Source: Prevotella sp. (GTDB lineage Bacteria > Bacteroidota > Bacteroidia > Bacteroidales > Bacteroidaceae). From it: DNA of 11,990 nucleotides. How positions within the stretch are numbered: position 1 is the first letter of the stretch; every line of letters starts with the position of its first letter. The notes beneath the pieces were generated by a model. The model was not told the origin of the DNA. It made no database searches and saw only the letters and a list, made by a program, of their open reading frames with translations. Made by a program: the position numbers and the translations under genes. This document shows, in pieces, positions 1 through 5,940 of this stretch. The DNA lies in NCBI GenBank assembly GCA_017442765.1, contig JAFRZC010000225.1, forward strand, positions 1-11,990, read 5' to 3'.

Positions 1-201
1 GGCTCATTCAACGTGATGCCCCGTCAGCGTGGCTTTGGCTGGGTTACGTGGCATCCGCTCACCCTGATCATCCACGAGCCCATCATGCCGACAGGGCTGG
101 GAGTCGAGAATGTCAGCCATACGGAGCGCATAGCCTACGAGAAGGTGATGAGTGCGCTCGTGCCAGAGTATCAAGGTTACGTGGAGAATCCCGACCAATA
201 G
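1..201 (+). CDS. C-terminal end of a probable 1-acyl-glycerol-3-phosphate acyltransferase (PlsC-like), partial
   Basis: The reading frame is open from the first base and ends at TAG 199-201, giving the last 66 residues of a protein whose start lies outside the window. The visible part has a hydrophobic strand followed by the pattern HPLTLIIHEPIMPTGL and then a helix ending near VMSALVPEYQGY. That arrangement (basic stretch, beta strand with I-x-H-x-P-I, then 'GL..EN' and a final amphipathic helix) is what follows the catalytic core in PlsC/LPLAT acyltransferases, which acylate lysophosphatidate in membrane phospholipid synthesis. The catalytic HX4D box and FPEGTRS-like motif would lie upstream and cannot be seen, so the family call rests on the tail only. 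An internal ATG at position 16 is not a credible start. Confidence 0.5.
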   Translation, partial: GSFNVMPRQRGFGWVTWHPLTLIIHEPIMPTGLGVENVSHTERIAYEKVMSALVPEYQGYVENPDQ

Positions 202-255
202 AGGGATGAGGGATGAGAGATTTTGCTAATTATGAATTATGAATTATAAATTATG
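201..255. repeat. Two adjacent 7-base tandem repeat tracts, the second running into the next start codon
   Basis: Positions 201-221 read as three heptamers (gagggat, gagggat, gagagat). Positions 228-255 read as four heptamers (aattatg, aattatg, aattata, aattatg). The ATG start of the following gene at 253-255 is the end of the fourth aattatg copy. Both tracts have the same 7-base unit length, so a copy gain or loss would shift the reading frame of anything spanning them and would change the length of the leader. No promoter matching the Bacteroidetes consensus is visible in the gap. Confidence 0.75.
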
Positions 256-1107
256 AACAACGAAACTCAAAAGCTCCATTGTCCGGCTTGCGACCAGGTA
301 ATTGATGCGGCCGACAAGTTTTGCCCCCATTGTGGCAAGCCCACCGGCTTTGCCAGTTATCAAGGCAAACGAATCGTAGAACACCATGAGGAGCCCGCTC
401 CGGCTGTTCCCCAGCCGATAGAAACGGAACGGCCTCAGACAAACGGGAATGCGATGTCGAAGATGAACGGTTTGCTCGGCTCGCTCACCGCCTTGCAGAA
501 AGCCTTGGCAGCTCTTGCAGCCTTGGCCGTGCTTGCGCTGGTGGCTTTCATTGTTGTGCAGGCCACCAACGACCGCCCGTTTACCTCTCGCAAGAACCTG
601 CCTGTGGCTGAGTCGTTCGACAGTCTGGTGTCTATCTTGCCCAAAGGCTCGCGTGTCATTGCCCGATTCCCCGACGATGGCCGTCATGCGCTTTACTATA
701 TGAACAAGAATGACGGCAAGATGAAGACACTCGACGAGGTGCCTTTCGGTGCTTATCGCGATGCCTTCGTGCAGAAGGCGCAGCTTTCTTCTGACGAGAA
801 GACCATTGCCGTGGAAGTGCAGACCGACGAGCAGATTAAATACTTCAAGATCAACACCGAGACGAAGAACATCGTCGAGGTGAGCCGCAACAATATCGAG
901 ATTGGCCAGCAGCAAGTCATCGGCGAAGACCAGCCTGTGCAGCCGGCCTATAAGTCGAAGAAGCCGGAAATAGAGGAAGCCCGTCCTATTGGCGAAGATG
1001 TGAATGTGGAAGGTGGCGGCAATGCCACTGATGCTCCTGCTGTAGAGATGGCTCCTGCCACGCCAGCCCCTCCTGCTCCCGTTGAGCCGTCAGCACCATC
1101 GGAGTAA
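253..1107 (+). CDS. Zinc-ribbon protein with one transmembrane helix and a Pro/Ala-rich tail
   Basis: This 284-residue protein begins with a rubredoxin-type zinc ribbon: C10-P-A-C13 and C24-P-H-C27, four cysteines in two CxxC knuckles ten residues apart. A charged, proline-containing linker (about 34-80) leads to one strongly hydrophobic Ala/Leu/Val helix at about 84-104, so the ribbon probably sits in the cytoplasm and the rest in the periplasm. Residues about 115-220 look like short beta strands (for example RHALYYMNKNDGK, then LSSDEKTIAVEV), vaguely like a single blade of a WD/TolB-type propeller, but I do not recognise a named domain. The last 25 residues are low-complexity Ala/Pro. No signal peptide is present. 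The ATG at 253 is chosen because the cysteine motif follows at once and the preceding sequence is repeat DNA. It may be co-transcribed with the glycosyltransferase 28 bases downstream. The function is unknown; zinc-ribbon/TM proteins of this kind are common in Bacteroidetes. Confidence 0.8.
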   Translation: MNNETQKLHCPACDQVIDAADKFCPHCGKPTGFASYQGKRIVEHHEEPAPAVPQPIETERPQTNGNAMSKMNGLLGSLTALQKALAALAALAVLALVAFIVVQATNDRPFTSRKNLPVAESFDSLVSILPKGSRVIARFPDDGRHALYYMNKNDGKMKTLDEVPFGAYRDAFVQKAQLSSDEKTIAVEVQTDEQIKYFKINTETKNIVEVSRNNIEIGQQQVIGEDQPVQPAYKSKKPEIEEARPIGEDVNVEGGGNATDAPAVEMAPATPAPPAPVEPSAPSE

Positions 1108-1135
1108 ATTCACTCCTCTTAAACACCTTTAAAAT

Positions 1136-1894
1136 ATGTCAGAACTGAAGAAAAGTGACAGCATTGTCATTATTCCCACTTACAACGAGCGGGAGAACAT
1201 GGAAAAAATCATCCGTGCCGTTTTCGGGTTGGAAAAGTGTTTTCATATCCTCGTCATCGACGACGGTTCGCCCGACGGCACTTCCGACATTGTGAAGCGG
1301 CTCATGGCCGAGGAGTTTGCCAACCGGCTCTTCCTCGTCGAGCGCAGCGGCAAGCTCGGTCTCGGCACTGCTTATATCGCAGGCTTCCGATGGGCTCTCG
1401 AACACGACTACGAGTATGTCTTCGAGATGGATGCCGACTTCAGCCACGACCCCAACGACCTGCCGCGCCTCTATGCTGCGTGTGCCGACGAGGGCTACGA
1501 CGTGGCCATCGGCTCGCGCTACATCAGCGGTGTGAACGTGGTGAACTGGCCCATTGGGCGAGTGCTCATGAGCTACTTCGCCTCGAAGTATGTGCGGCTC
1601 GTCACGGGATTCCATGTCCACGACACCACAGCCGGATTCAAGTGCTACCGCCGTCGCGTCTTAGAAACCATCGAACTCGACAAGATACGTTTCAAGGGTT
1701 ACGGCTTTCAGATCGAGATGAAATATACGGCCTACAAGATTGGCTTCCGCATTAAGGAAGTGTCCGTTGTTTTTGTCAACCGGCGCGAGGGAACGTCCAA
1801 GATGTCGGGCGGTATCTTTGGCGAGGCGTTCTTCGGTGTGATGCGTCTGCGCTGGGACGGATGGACACGCAAATACCCTCCTATGCCGGAATAG
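1136..1894 (+). CDS. GT2 polyprenol-phosphate glycosyltransferase (dolichol-phosphate mannose synthase-like)
   Basis: This 252-residue soluble GT-A glycosyltransferase has the full set of DPMS-type motifs: IPTYNERENM at 13-22, VIDDGSPDGT at 40-49, the metal-binding D99-A-D101 followed by FSHDP, GSRY, a GFKCYRR segment, and near the end R216-R-E-G-T-S-K-M-S. Enzymes of this family transfer mannose (or glucose) from a nucleotide sugar to a polyprenyl phosphate at the inner face of the cytoplasmic membrane, giving a lipid-linked donor for glycosylation. There is no C-terminal membrane domain, so it is the short class and would associate peripherally with the membrane or a partner. The sugar and the lipid cannot be told from sequence. 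It sits 28 bases after the zinc-ribbon gene and 14 bases before mfd, consistent with one transcript. In Bacteroidetes such enzymes are often annotated polyprenol monophosphomannose synthase. Confidence 0.9.
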   Translation: MSELKKSDSIVIIPTYNERENMEKIIRAVFGLEKCFHILVIDDGSPDGTSDIVKRLMAEEFANRLFLVERSGKLGLGTAYIAGFRWALEHDYEYVFEMDADFSHDPNDLPRLYAACADEGYDVAIGSRYISGVNVVNWPIGRVLMSYFASKYVRLVTGFHVHDTTAGFKCYRRRVLETIELDKIRFKGYGFQIEMKYTAYKIGFRIKEVSVVFVNRREGTSKMSGGIFGEAFFGVMRLRWDGWTRKYPPMPE

Positions 1895-1908
1895 GGTTTT
1901 AAGCAGCA

Positions 1909-4900
1909 GTGGATATTGCCGATATATTGAAGCGTTACGAGGGGCTGCCGCAGTTAGCGGCACTTCGCAAGATACTGGAGGACAAGTCCGTGAGGAGCGT
2001 TTTCCTGCAAGGGCTCGTGGCCTCGGCCGCGCCGGTGGCGTTTGCAAGTCTGAGATCTCTCTCACAGCCGTTCCTTTTCCTTCTCTCCGATGCCGACGAG
2101 GCCGGCTATTTCTATCACGACCTGACGCAGTTGCTGGGCACGGAGAGAGTGCTGTTTTTCCCTTCGTCGTATCGTCGGGCGGTGAAGTACGGCCAGCGCG
2201 ACGCAGCCAATGAGATACTCCGTACCGAGGTGCTTTCGTCCCTCAGCTCCTTCTCGGCCTCACCCCGAAGGGAAGGGGAGAAAATTCTCTCATCCCTCAT
2301 CTATATTGTATCCTACCCCGAGGCCGTAGCTGAGCTTGTGGTGTCGAGGAAGAAGCTCGACGACCATATCATCAAACTCACGTTACACCAGTCCGCCGAC
2401 CAGCGACAGTTGGTTCGCCGTCTTCGTGATTTCGGATTCGTCGAGGTCGATTATGTCTATGAGCCCGGGCAGTTTGCCGTGCGTGGCAGCATTGTCGATG
2501 TATATTCTTATTCAAGCGAACTGCCCTATCGTATCGACTTCTTTGGCGACGACATCGACAGTATCCGTACTTTCAATGTGGAGGATCAGTTGTCGAAGGA
2601 ACGCAAGGAGGCAATAGAGATTGTTCCCGATTTGGCATTGATGGATGCTGAGAAGATACCGTTCTTTAATTTCCTGCCCGATGATGCGGTGATAGTGGCA
2701 CGCGATTTCGCTTTTGTCCGTGACACCGTGGCGCATATCTACGATGAGGGTTTCTCGTCGCAGGCGTTGGACGAACGGCTTGAGGGAGCCACTGAGGTAG
2801 AGCGGCGGCAGATTCTGCGCGACATGCAGAAGGAGCAAACCCTTATCTCCCCTCAGCTGTTTGACGAGGAAATGAGTCGGTTCAGGACAATTAGCATAAG
2901 AAGCCTCACCCCCGGCCCCTCTCCAAGGGGAGAGGGGAGTGGTTACTTTCCTGTTGGAGAACATTATACTCCCCTCTCCCCTTGGAGAGGGGCCGGGGGT
3001 GAGGCTGTTCTTTCTTTCAACACTTCGCCGCAGCCATTGTTCCACAAGAATTTCGACCTGCTGCGCCAGACCCTCGATCACTACCGCCAGCAGGGCTGTA
3101 CCTTATATTTATTAGCCGACAGCCGCAAGCAGCAGGAGCGGTTGAGGGAGATTCTGTCTGCAAATGCTGAGATCAATTTCTTATCTTCTGTTACCCTCCA
3201 CGAGGGTTTCATCGACAACGACCTGAAGGTTTGTCTCTTTACCGACCATCAGATTTTCGACCGCTTCCATAAGTATTCACTGAAGAGCGACGGTGCCCGT
3301 GCAGGGAAGATGGCGCTCACGATGAAGGAGCTGCAGGAGATGGAACCCGGCGATTTCCTCGTTCATGTGGATTTTGGCATTGGCAAGTTTGGCGGGCTTG
3401 TGCGCGTGCCCATAGAGGGGGGCGGGTATCAGGAGAAAATCCGCCTCATCTATCAGCGTGGCGACATCGTAGACGTGTCCATCCATTCGCTCTATAAGAT
3501 TTCGAAATACCGCCGCGCCGATACCGGTGAGCCCCCGCGCCTCTCGACACTGGGCACGGGAGCGTGGGAGCGCATGAAGGAGCGCACCAAGAAGCGCATC
3601 AAGGACATTGCCCGCGACCTCATCCGCATCTATGCCAAGCGCGTGGCGGAGAAGGGATTTGCGTATTCGCCCGACAGCTACCTGCAAAGCGAGCTCGAGG
3701 CCTCGTTCCTCTACGAGGACACCCCTGACCAGCTGCGCGCCACACAGGAGGTGAAGGCCGACATGGAGGCGGTGAAGCCGATGGACCGGCTCATTTGCGG
3801 CGACGTGGGCTTCGGCAAGACAGAGGTGGCCATACGCGCGGCCTTCAAGGCCGCCTGCGACTCGAAGCAGGTGGCGGTGCTCGTGCCCACGACGGTTCTC
3901 GCCTTCCAGCATTTCCAGACCTTCACCGAGCGGCTGCGGGGGATGCCCGTGCGCGTGGAATATCTCTCGCGGGCACGCTCGGCCAAGCAGACGAAGGAGA
4001 TACTTGCCGGCCTCGCAGACGGAAAGATCGACATCATCATCGGCACGCACAAGCTCATCGGAAAGACCGTGAAGTGGAAAGACCTCGGCCTACTCATCGT
4101 CGATGAGGAGCAGAAGTTCGGCGTGTCGGTCAAGGAGAAACTGCGCAAGCTGAAGACCAATGTCGATACGCTCACGATGACCGCCACGCCCATCCCGCGC
4201 ACCCTTCAGTTCTCGCTCATGGGTGCCCGCGACATGAGCATCATGCGCACGCCGCCCCCCAACCGCTACCCCATACAGACCGACCTGTCCACGTTCAGCC
4301 GCGAGGTCATCTGCGATGCCATCAATTTCGAGATGTCGCGCAACGGGCAGGTGTTTTTCGTCTGCAACCGCATCAACCGCCTGCAGGAGCTGGCACTGAT
4401 GATACAGAAGCACATCCCCGACTGCCGCATCGCTGTCGGACACGGGCAGATGCCGCCCGACGAGCTCGAGCAGATTGTCATGGGCTTCATCAACTACGAC
4501 TACGACGTGCTGCTCTCGACGACCATCGTCGAGAACGGCATCGATATTCCCAATGCCAATACCATCATCATCGCCGATGCCCATAAGTTCGGGCTGAGCG
4601 ACCTCCACCAGATGCGCGGCCGCGTGGGCCGGTCGAACAAAAAGGCGTTCTGCTATCTGCTGGCACCGCCCAAGTCGGCACTCACGCCCGAGGCACGCCG
4701 CCGGCTTGAGGCGCTCGAGAGTTTCTCGGGTCTCGGCTCGGGCTTCAACCTGGCCATACAGGATCTCGACATCCGGGGCGCGGGCAACCTGCTCGGTGCC
4801 GAGCAGAGCGGCTTCATGGAAGACCTGGGCTACGAGACCTATATGAAGATACTGAAGGAGGCCATGGCGGAGCTGAGGAATGAAGCCCCCTCCCAACCTC

Positions 4901-5445
4901 CCCCCGAAGGGGGAGGAGACGCAAGTCCACTGGTCGGTTGTACTCCTCCCCCTTCGGGGGGAGGCTGGGAGGGGGCTTTCGTTGCCGACTGCATGGTGGA
5001 GAGCGACCTCGAGATGTATTTCCCCGACACCTACGTGCCCACGTCGAGCGAGCGCGTGCTGCTCTACCGCGAGCTCGACAATATCGAGGCCGACAGCGAC
5101 CTTGAGGCTTACCGCCGTCGGCTGATTGACCGCTTCGGACGTGTGCCGCCCGAGGGCGAGGAGCTGATGCAGGTGGTCGCCCTTCGGCGCGTCGGCAAGC
5201 GGCTTGGCTGCGAGAAGATTGTGCTGCGGCAGGGCATCATGATTATGCAGTTTGTCTCCGTTGTCGACAGTCCCTACTACCAGAGCCGTCAGTTCGGGCA
5301 GATACTCGACTATGCCGCCTGCAATGTGCGCCGATGCTCCCTGAAAGAGGTGCGCGGCCGCCGGCTGATGCACGTCTCCGAGGTGCATAGTGTGGCAGAG
5401 GCCGTCAGCGTTCTGCGCGGCATCGAGGCAAAGGAACAGGCATGA
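1909..5445 (+). CDS. mfd: Transcription-repair coupling factor Mfd, carrying in-frame palindromic repeat insertions
   Basis: Mfd is the DNA translocase that recognises RNA polymerase stalled at lesions, removes it and recruits UvrA. Visible parts in order: UvrB-like N-terminal module (about 1-440); CarD-like RNA-polymerase-interacting domain starting near PGDFLVHVDFGIGKF (about 478-540); RecG-like translocase with Walker A G631-D-V-G-F-G-K-T638, DEEQ box 732-735, TATPIPRTL, and motif VI QMRGRVGR 901-908; C-terminal TRCF domain from about 1031 (SDLEMYFPDTYVP). The start is GTG: the in-frame codon at 1900-1902 is a stop, and the first residues (MDIADILKRYEG) align with the usual Mfd N-terminus. 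At 1178 residues it is somewhat longer than I expect for the family; the excess is accounted for by repeat-derived stretches at residues 332-366 and 993-1023, and probably about 113-130. All fall outside recognisable motifs, the second in the linker before the C-terminal domain, so the enzyme may well work. Confidence 0.97.
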   Translation: MDIADILKRYEGLPQLAALRKILEDKSVRSVFLQGLVASAAPVAFASLRSLSQPFLFLLSDADEAGYFYHDLTQLLGTERVLFFPSSYRRAVKYGQRDAANEILRTEVLSSLSSFSASPRREGEKILSSLIYIVSYPEAVAELVVSRKKLDDHIIKLTLHQSADQRQLVRRLRDFGFVEVDYVYEPGQFAVRGSIVDVYSYSSELPYRIDFFGDDIDSIRTFNVEDQLSKERKEAIEIVPDLALMDAEKIPFFNFLPDDAVIVARDFAFVRDTVAHIYDEGFSSQALDERLEGATEVERRQILRDMQKEQTLISPQLFDEEMSRFRTISIRSLTPGPSPRGEGSGYFPVGEHYTPLSPWRGAGGEAVLSFNTSPQPLFHKNFDLLRQTLDHYRQQGCTLYLLADSRKQQERLREILSANAEINFLSSVTLHEGFIDNDLKVCLFTDHQIFDRFHKYSLKSDGARAGKMALTMKELQEMEPGDFLVHVDFGIGKFGGLVRVPIEGGGYQEKIRLIYQRGDIVDVSIHSLYKISKYRRADTGEPPRLSTLGTGAWERMKERTKKRIKDIARDLIRIYAKRVAEKGFAYSPDSYLQSELEASFLYEDTPDQLRATQEVKADMEAVKPMDRLICGDVGFGKTEVAIRAAFKAACDSKQVAVLVPTTVLAFQHFQTFTERLRGMPVRVEYLSRARSAKQTKEILAGLADGKIDIIIGTHKLIGKTVKWKDLGLLIVDEEQKFGVSVKEKLRKLKTNVDTLTMTATPIPRTLQFSLMGARDMSIMRTPPPNRYPIQTDLSTFSREVICDAINFEMSRNGQVFFVCNRINRLQELALMIQKHIPDCRIAVGHGQMPPDELEQIVMGFINYDYDVLLSTTIVENGIDIPNANTIIIADAHKFGLSDLHQMRGRVGRSNKKAFCYLLAPPKSALTPEARRRLEALESFSGLGSGFNLAIQDLDIRGAGNLLGAEQSGFMEDLGYETYMKILKEAMAELRNEAPSQPPPEGGGDASPLVGCTPPPSGGGWEGAFVADCMVESDLEMYFPDTYVPTSSERVLLYRELDNIEADSDLEAYRRRLIDRFGRVPPEGEELMQVVALRRVGKRLGCEKIVLRQGIMIMQFVSVVDSPYYQSRQFGQILDYAACNVRRCSLKEVRGRRLMHVSEVHSVAEAVSVLRGIEAKEQA
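2256..2301. repeat. Probable degenerate repeat remnant inside mfd
   Basis: The stretch cctcaccccgaagggaagg and what follows (encoding about residues 117-130) echoes the ends of the larger element at 2902-3006 (cctcacccc, then aaggggag) with the middle missing. It runs straight into tctctcatccctcatc at 2286-2301, which is the exact 16-base reverse complement of 205-220 in the gap upstream of the zinc-ribbon gene. From memory of Bacteroides Mfd, this region normally has only a short turn between LRTEVL and the strand leading to YPDALAE, so 15-18 residues appear to be extra. The match is short and low-complexity, so this is a suggestion. Confidence 0.4.
2902..3006. repeat. 105-base palindromic element inserted in frame in mfd (perfect 39-base inverted repeat)
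   Basis: The left arm 2902-2940 and the right arm 2968-3006 are perfect reverse complements over 39 bases, separated by a 27-base AT-richer spacer. Each arm also contains its own smaller hairpin (2916-2937 and 2971-2992, nine-base stems with four-base loops). The element is exactly 35 codons long and begins on a codon boundary, adding residues 332-366 of Mfd: SLTPGPSPRGEGS, a spacer peptide, then TPLSPWRGAGGEA. Because the arms are in phase, the reverse strand also reads SLTPGPSPRGEGS. Flanking Mfd sequence resumes with LSFNTSPQPLFHKNFDLL, which is family-typical. I recall peptides of this type in many unrelated predicted proteins from bacterial genomes, which fits a dispersed repeat, but no search was made. 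Confidence 0.9.
4883..4978. repeat. Second, different palindromic element inserted in frame in mfd (36-base arms)
   Basis: The left arm 4883-4918 and the right arm 4943-4978 are reverse complements with one mismatch in 36, around a 24-base spacer. Smaller hairpins lie inside each arm: 4897-4916 (cctccccc, loop cgaa) and 4945-4964 (cctccccc, loop ttcg, which in RNA is a very stable C-UUCG-G tetraloop). It adds residues 993-1023 of Mfd (APSQPPPEGGG, spacer, TPPPSGGGWEGA) between the helix ending AELRNE and FVADCMVESDLE, the linker joining the translocase to the C-terminal domain. The sequence is not related to the element at 2902-3006 apart from the common plan: GC-rich nested inverted repeat, open in frame, length a multiple of three. 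It may replace part of a normal linker instead of being a pure insertion. Confidence 0.9.
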
Positions 5446-5458
5446 CGATGAACAAAAA

Positions 5459-5485
5459 TTAACAATTCGCTCCCCGAATTGTTAA
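5459..5485 (-). terminator. 11-base hairpin after mfd, terminator-like when read on the - strand
   Basis: The arms ttaacaattcg (5459-5469) and cgaattgttaa (5475-5485) pair perfectly around a five-base loop. An A-run lies on each side of it on the + strand (5454-5458 and from 5484 on). Read on the - strand, the stem is followed by TTTTT, the classical terminator layout; read on the + strand it lacks a downstream T-run. Its place 13 bases after the mfd stop suggests that it shapes the mfd 3' end anyway or blocks transcripts arriving from udk. Confidence 0.4.
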
Positions 5486-5657
5486 AAAAAAGAGTTTGCG
5501 GGCGGAGATTTTAACATGCCTAAGCGCACGAAATCAAGGGGCTGGGAGTCTGTTCGACCGAGGTCGGGATAAGGGCACAGCGAGGACGCTTCACAAGTCA
5601 CTGCAAAACAGCGGGATACATCCCTCTGCCATCATCTTTCATCCCTCTTCCGTTGCA

Positions 5658-5693
5658 AAACATATATCTCTCACCTCCGGGAGATATATGTTT
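5658..5693. repeat. AT-rich inverted repeat
   Basis: aaacatatatctc (5658-5670) and gagatatatgttt (5681-5693) are perfect 13-base reverse complements with a ten-base spacer. The same ATATATGTTT core recurs downstream at 5751-5760. Confidence 0.75.
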
Positions 5694-5771
5694 CGGGTGA
5701 TGAAAGACCGTGTTTCGGAGTGCGAAAGACCATGTTTTGGAAGGTGAAACATATATGTTTCGCGGAAAAAG
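5684..5771. repeat. Imperfect tandem repeat of about 22 bases ending in a 16-base perfect palindrome
   Basis: Four units start at 5684, 5707, 5729 and 5751 (lengths 23, 22, 22, 21). Each has the shape 'a.c.tgttt.gg...g.gaaag': for example accgtgtttcggag at 5707 and accatgttttggaa at 5729. The junction of units three and four forms the perfect palindrome gaaacatatatgtttc (5746-5761). The spacing of about two helical turns fits either protein-binding half sites or a decayed dispersed repeat. I cannot tell which from one copy. Confidence 0.5.
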
Positions 5772-5819
5772 GGTAGTGAAGGGGGAGTGAAAGGGGAGTT
5801 AAAAGGGTGTGAAGGGGAC
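5764..5819 (+). repeat. G-rich tandem tract with 11-base period (possible G-quadruplex)
   Basis: Units gtgaaggggga (5776-5786), gtgaaagggga (5787-5797), gttaaaagggt (5798-5808) and gtgaaggggac (5809-5819) follow a weaker copy at 5764-5775. This gives five runs of three to five G on the + strand with loops of 6-8 bases, close to but slightly beyond the strict G3-N1-7 rule for a quadruplex. Confidence 0.6.
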
Positions 5820-5840
5820 GATAGAGTGGACTGATGGAAA

Positions 5841-5902
5841 TGTTAAAACGGAAATTGCGTTTTAACACTTGCGGCGGTGAGAGGTATAACTCTCACCGCC
5901 GC
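5841..5902 (-). terminator. Pair of strong hairpins just after udk, probable transcript end
   Basis: Hairpin one pairs gcggcggtgagag (5871-5883) with ctctcaccgccgc (5890-5902): 13 perfect pairs, six-base loop. Hairpin two pairs tgttaaaacg (5841-5850) with cgttttaaca (5858-5867): ten perfect pairs, seven-base loop. They begin 38 bases beyond the udk stop when read on the - strand, where a 3' end is expected. Neither has a good T-run on the - strand. On the + strand the GC-rich hairpin is followed about ten bases later by TTTTT (5913-5917), so it might also stop transcripts coming from mfd. Confidence 0.4.
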
Positions 5903-5940
5903 CGTTAACATATTTTTGGGGTTTGTGATGCTCCGCGCGC

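Larger units (their letters stand above)
5446..5940. other. Repeat-rich 495-base gap between convergent mfd and udk
   Basis: No credible gene is present. Open stretches such as 5496-5747 have no family resemblance and run through repeats. The gap holds, in order, a hairpin right after mfd (5459-5485), unremarkable sequence (5486-5656), AT-rich palindromes with an imperfect 22-base period (5658-5771), a G-rich 11-base tandem tract (5764-5819), and two strong hairpins near the udk stop (5841-5867, 5871-5902). No tRNA cloverleaf was recognised. Short motifs of the agagggatga type seen upstream of 253 recur here in reverse at 5639-5648. Confidence 0.7.

Noticed and set aside
2902..2940. The hairpin arms in mfd as transcription terminators
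   Set aside because: They lie within an open gene with no following T-run, and conserved Mfd sequence continues downstream of both elements.
2902..4978. A CRISPR array or an insertion sequence inside mfd
   Set aside because: The repeats are inverted pairs, not regularly spaced direct repeats, the two pairs differ in sequence, and no transposase frame or terminal repeat of a classical insertion sequence is present.
4090..5388. A 432-codon open frame on the - strand inside mfd
   Set aside because: It is antisense to conserved Mfd motifs (helicase motif VI and the TRCF domain). High GC with C-ending codons leaves the opposite strand open; the His/Val/Ala-rich translation looks like no family.
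5540..5580. A tRNA-like T-arm motif (tgttcgaccgag)
   Set aside because: No matching acceptor stem, anticodon arm or CCA context could be found on either side.
5496..5747. An 83-codon open frame in the mfd-udk gap
   Set aside because: It has no recognisable domain, its second half is made of the AT-rich repeat block, and it has no promoter. It is best explained as chance coding through repeats.
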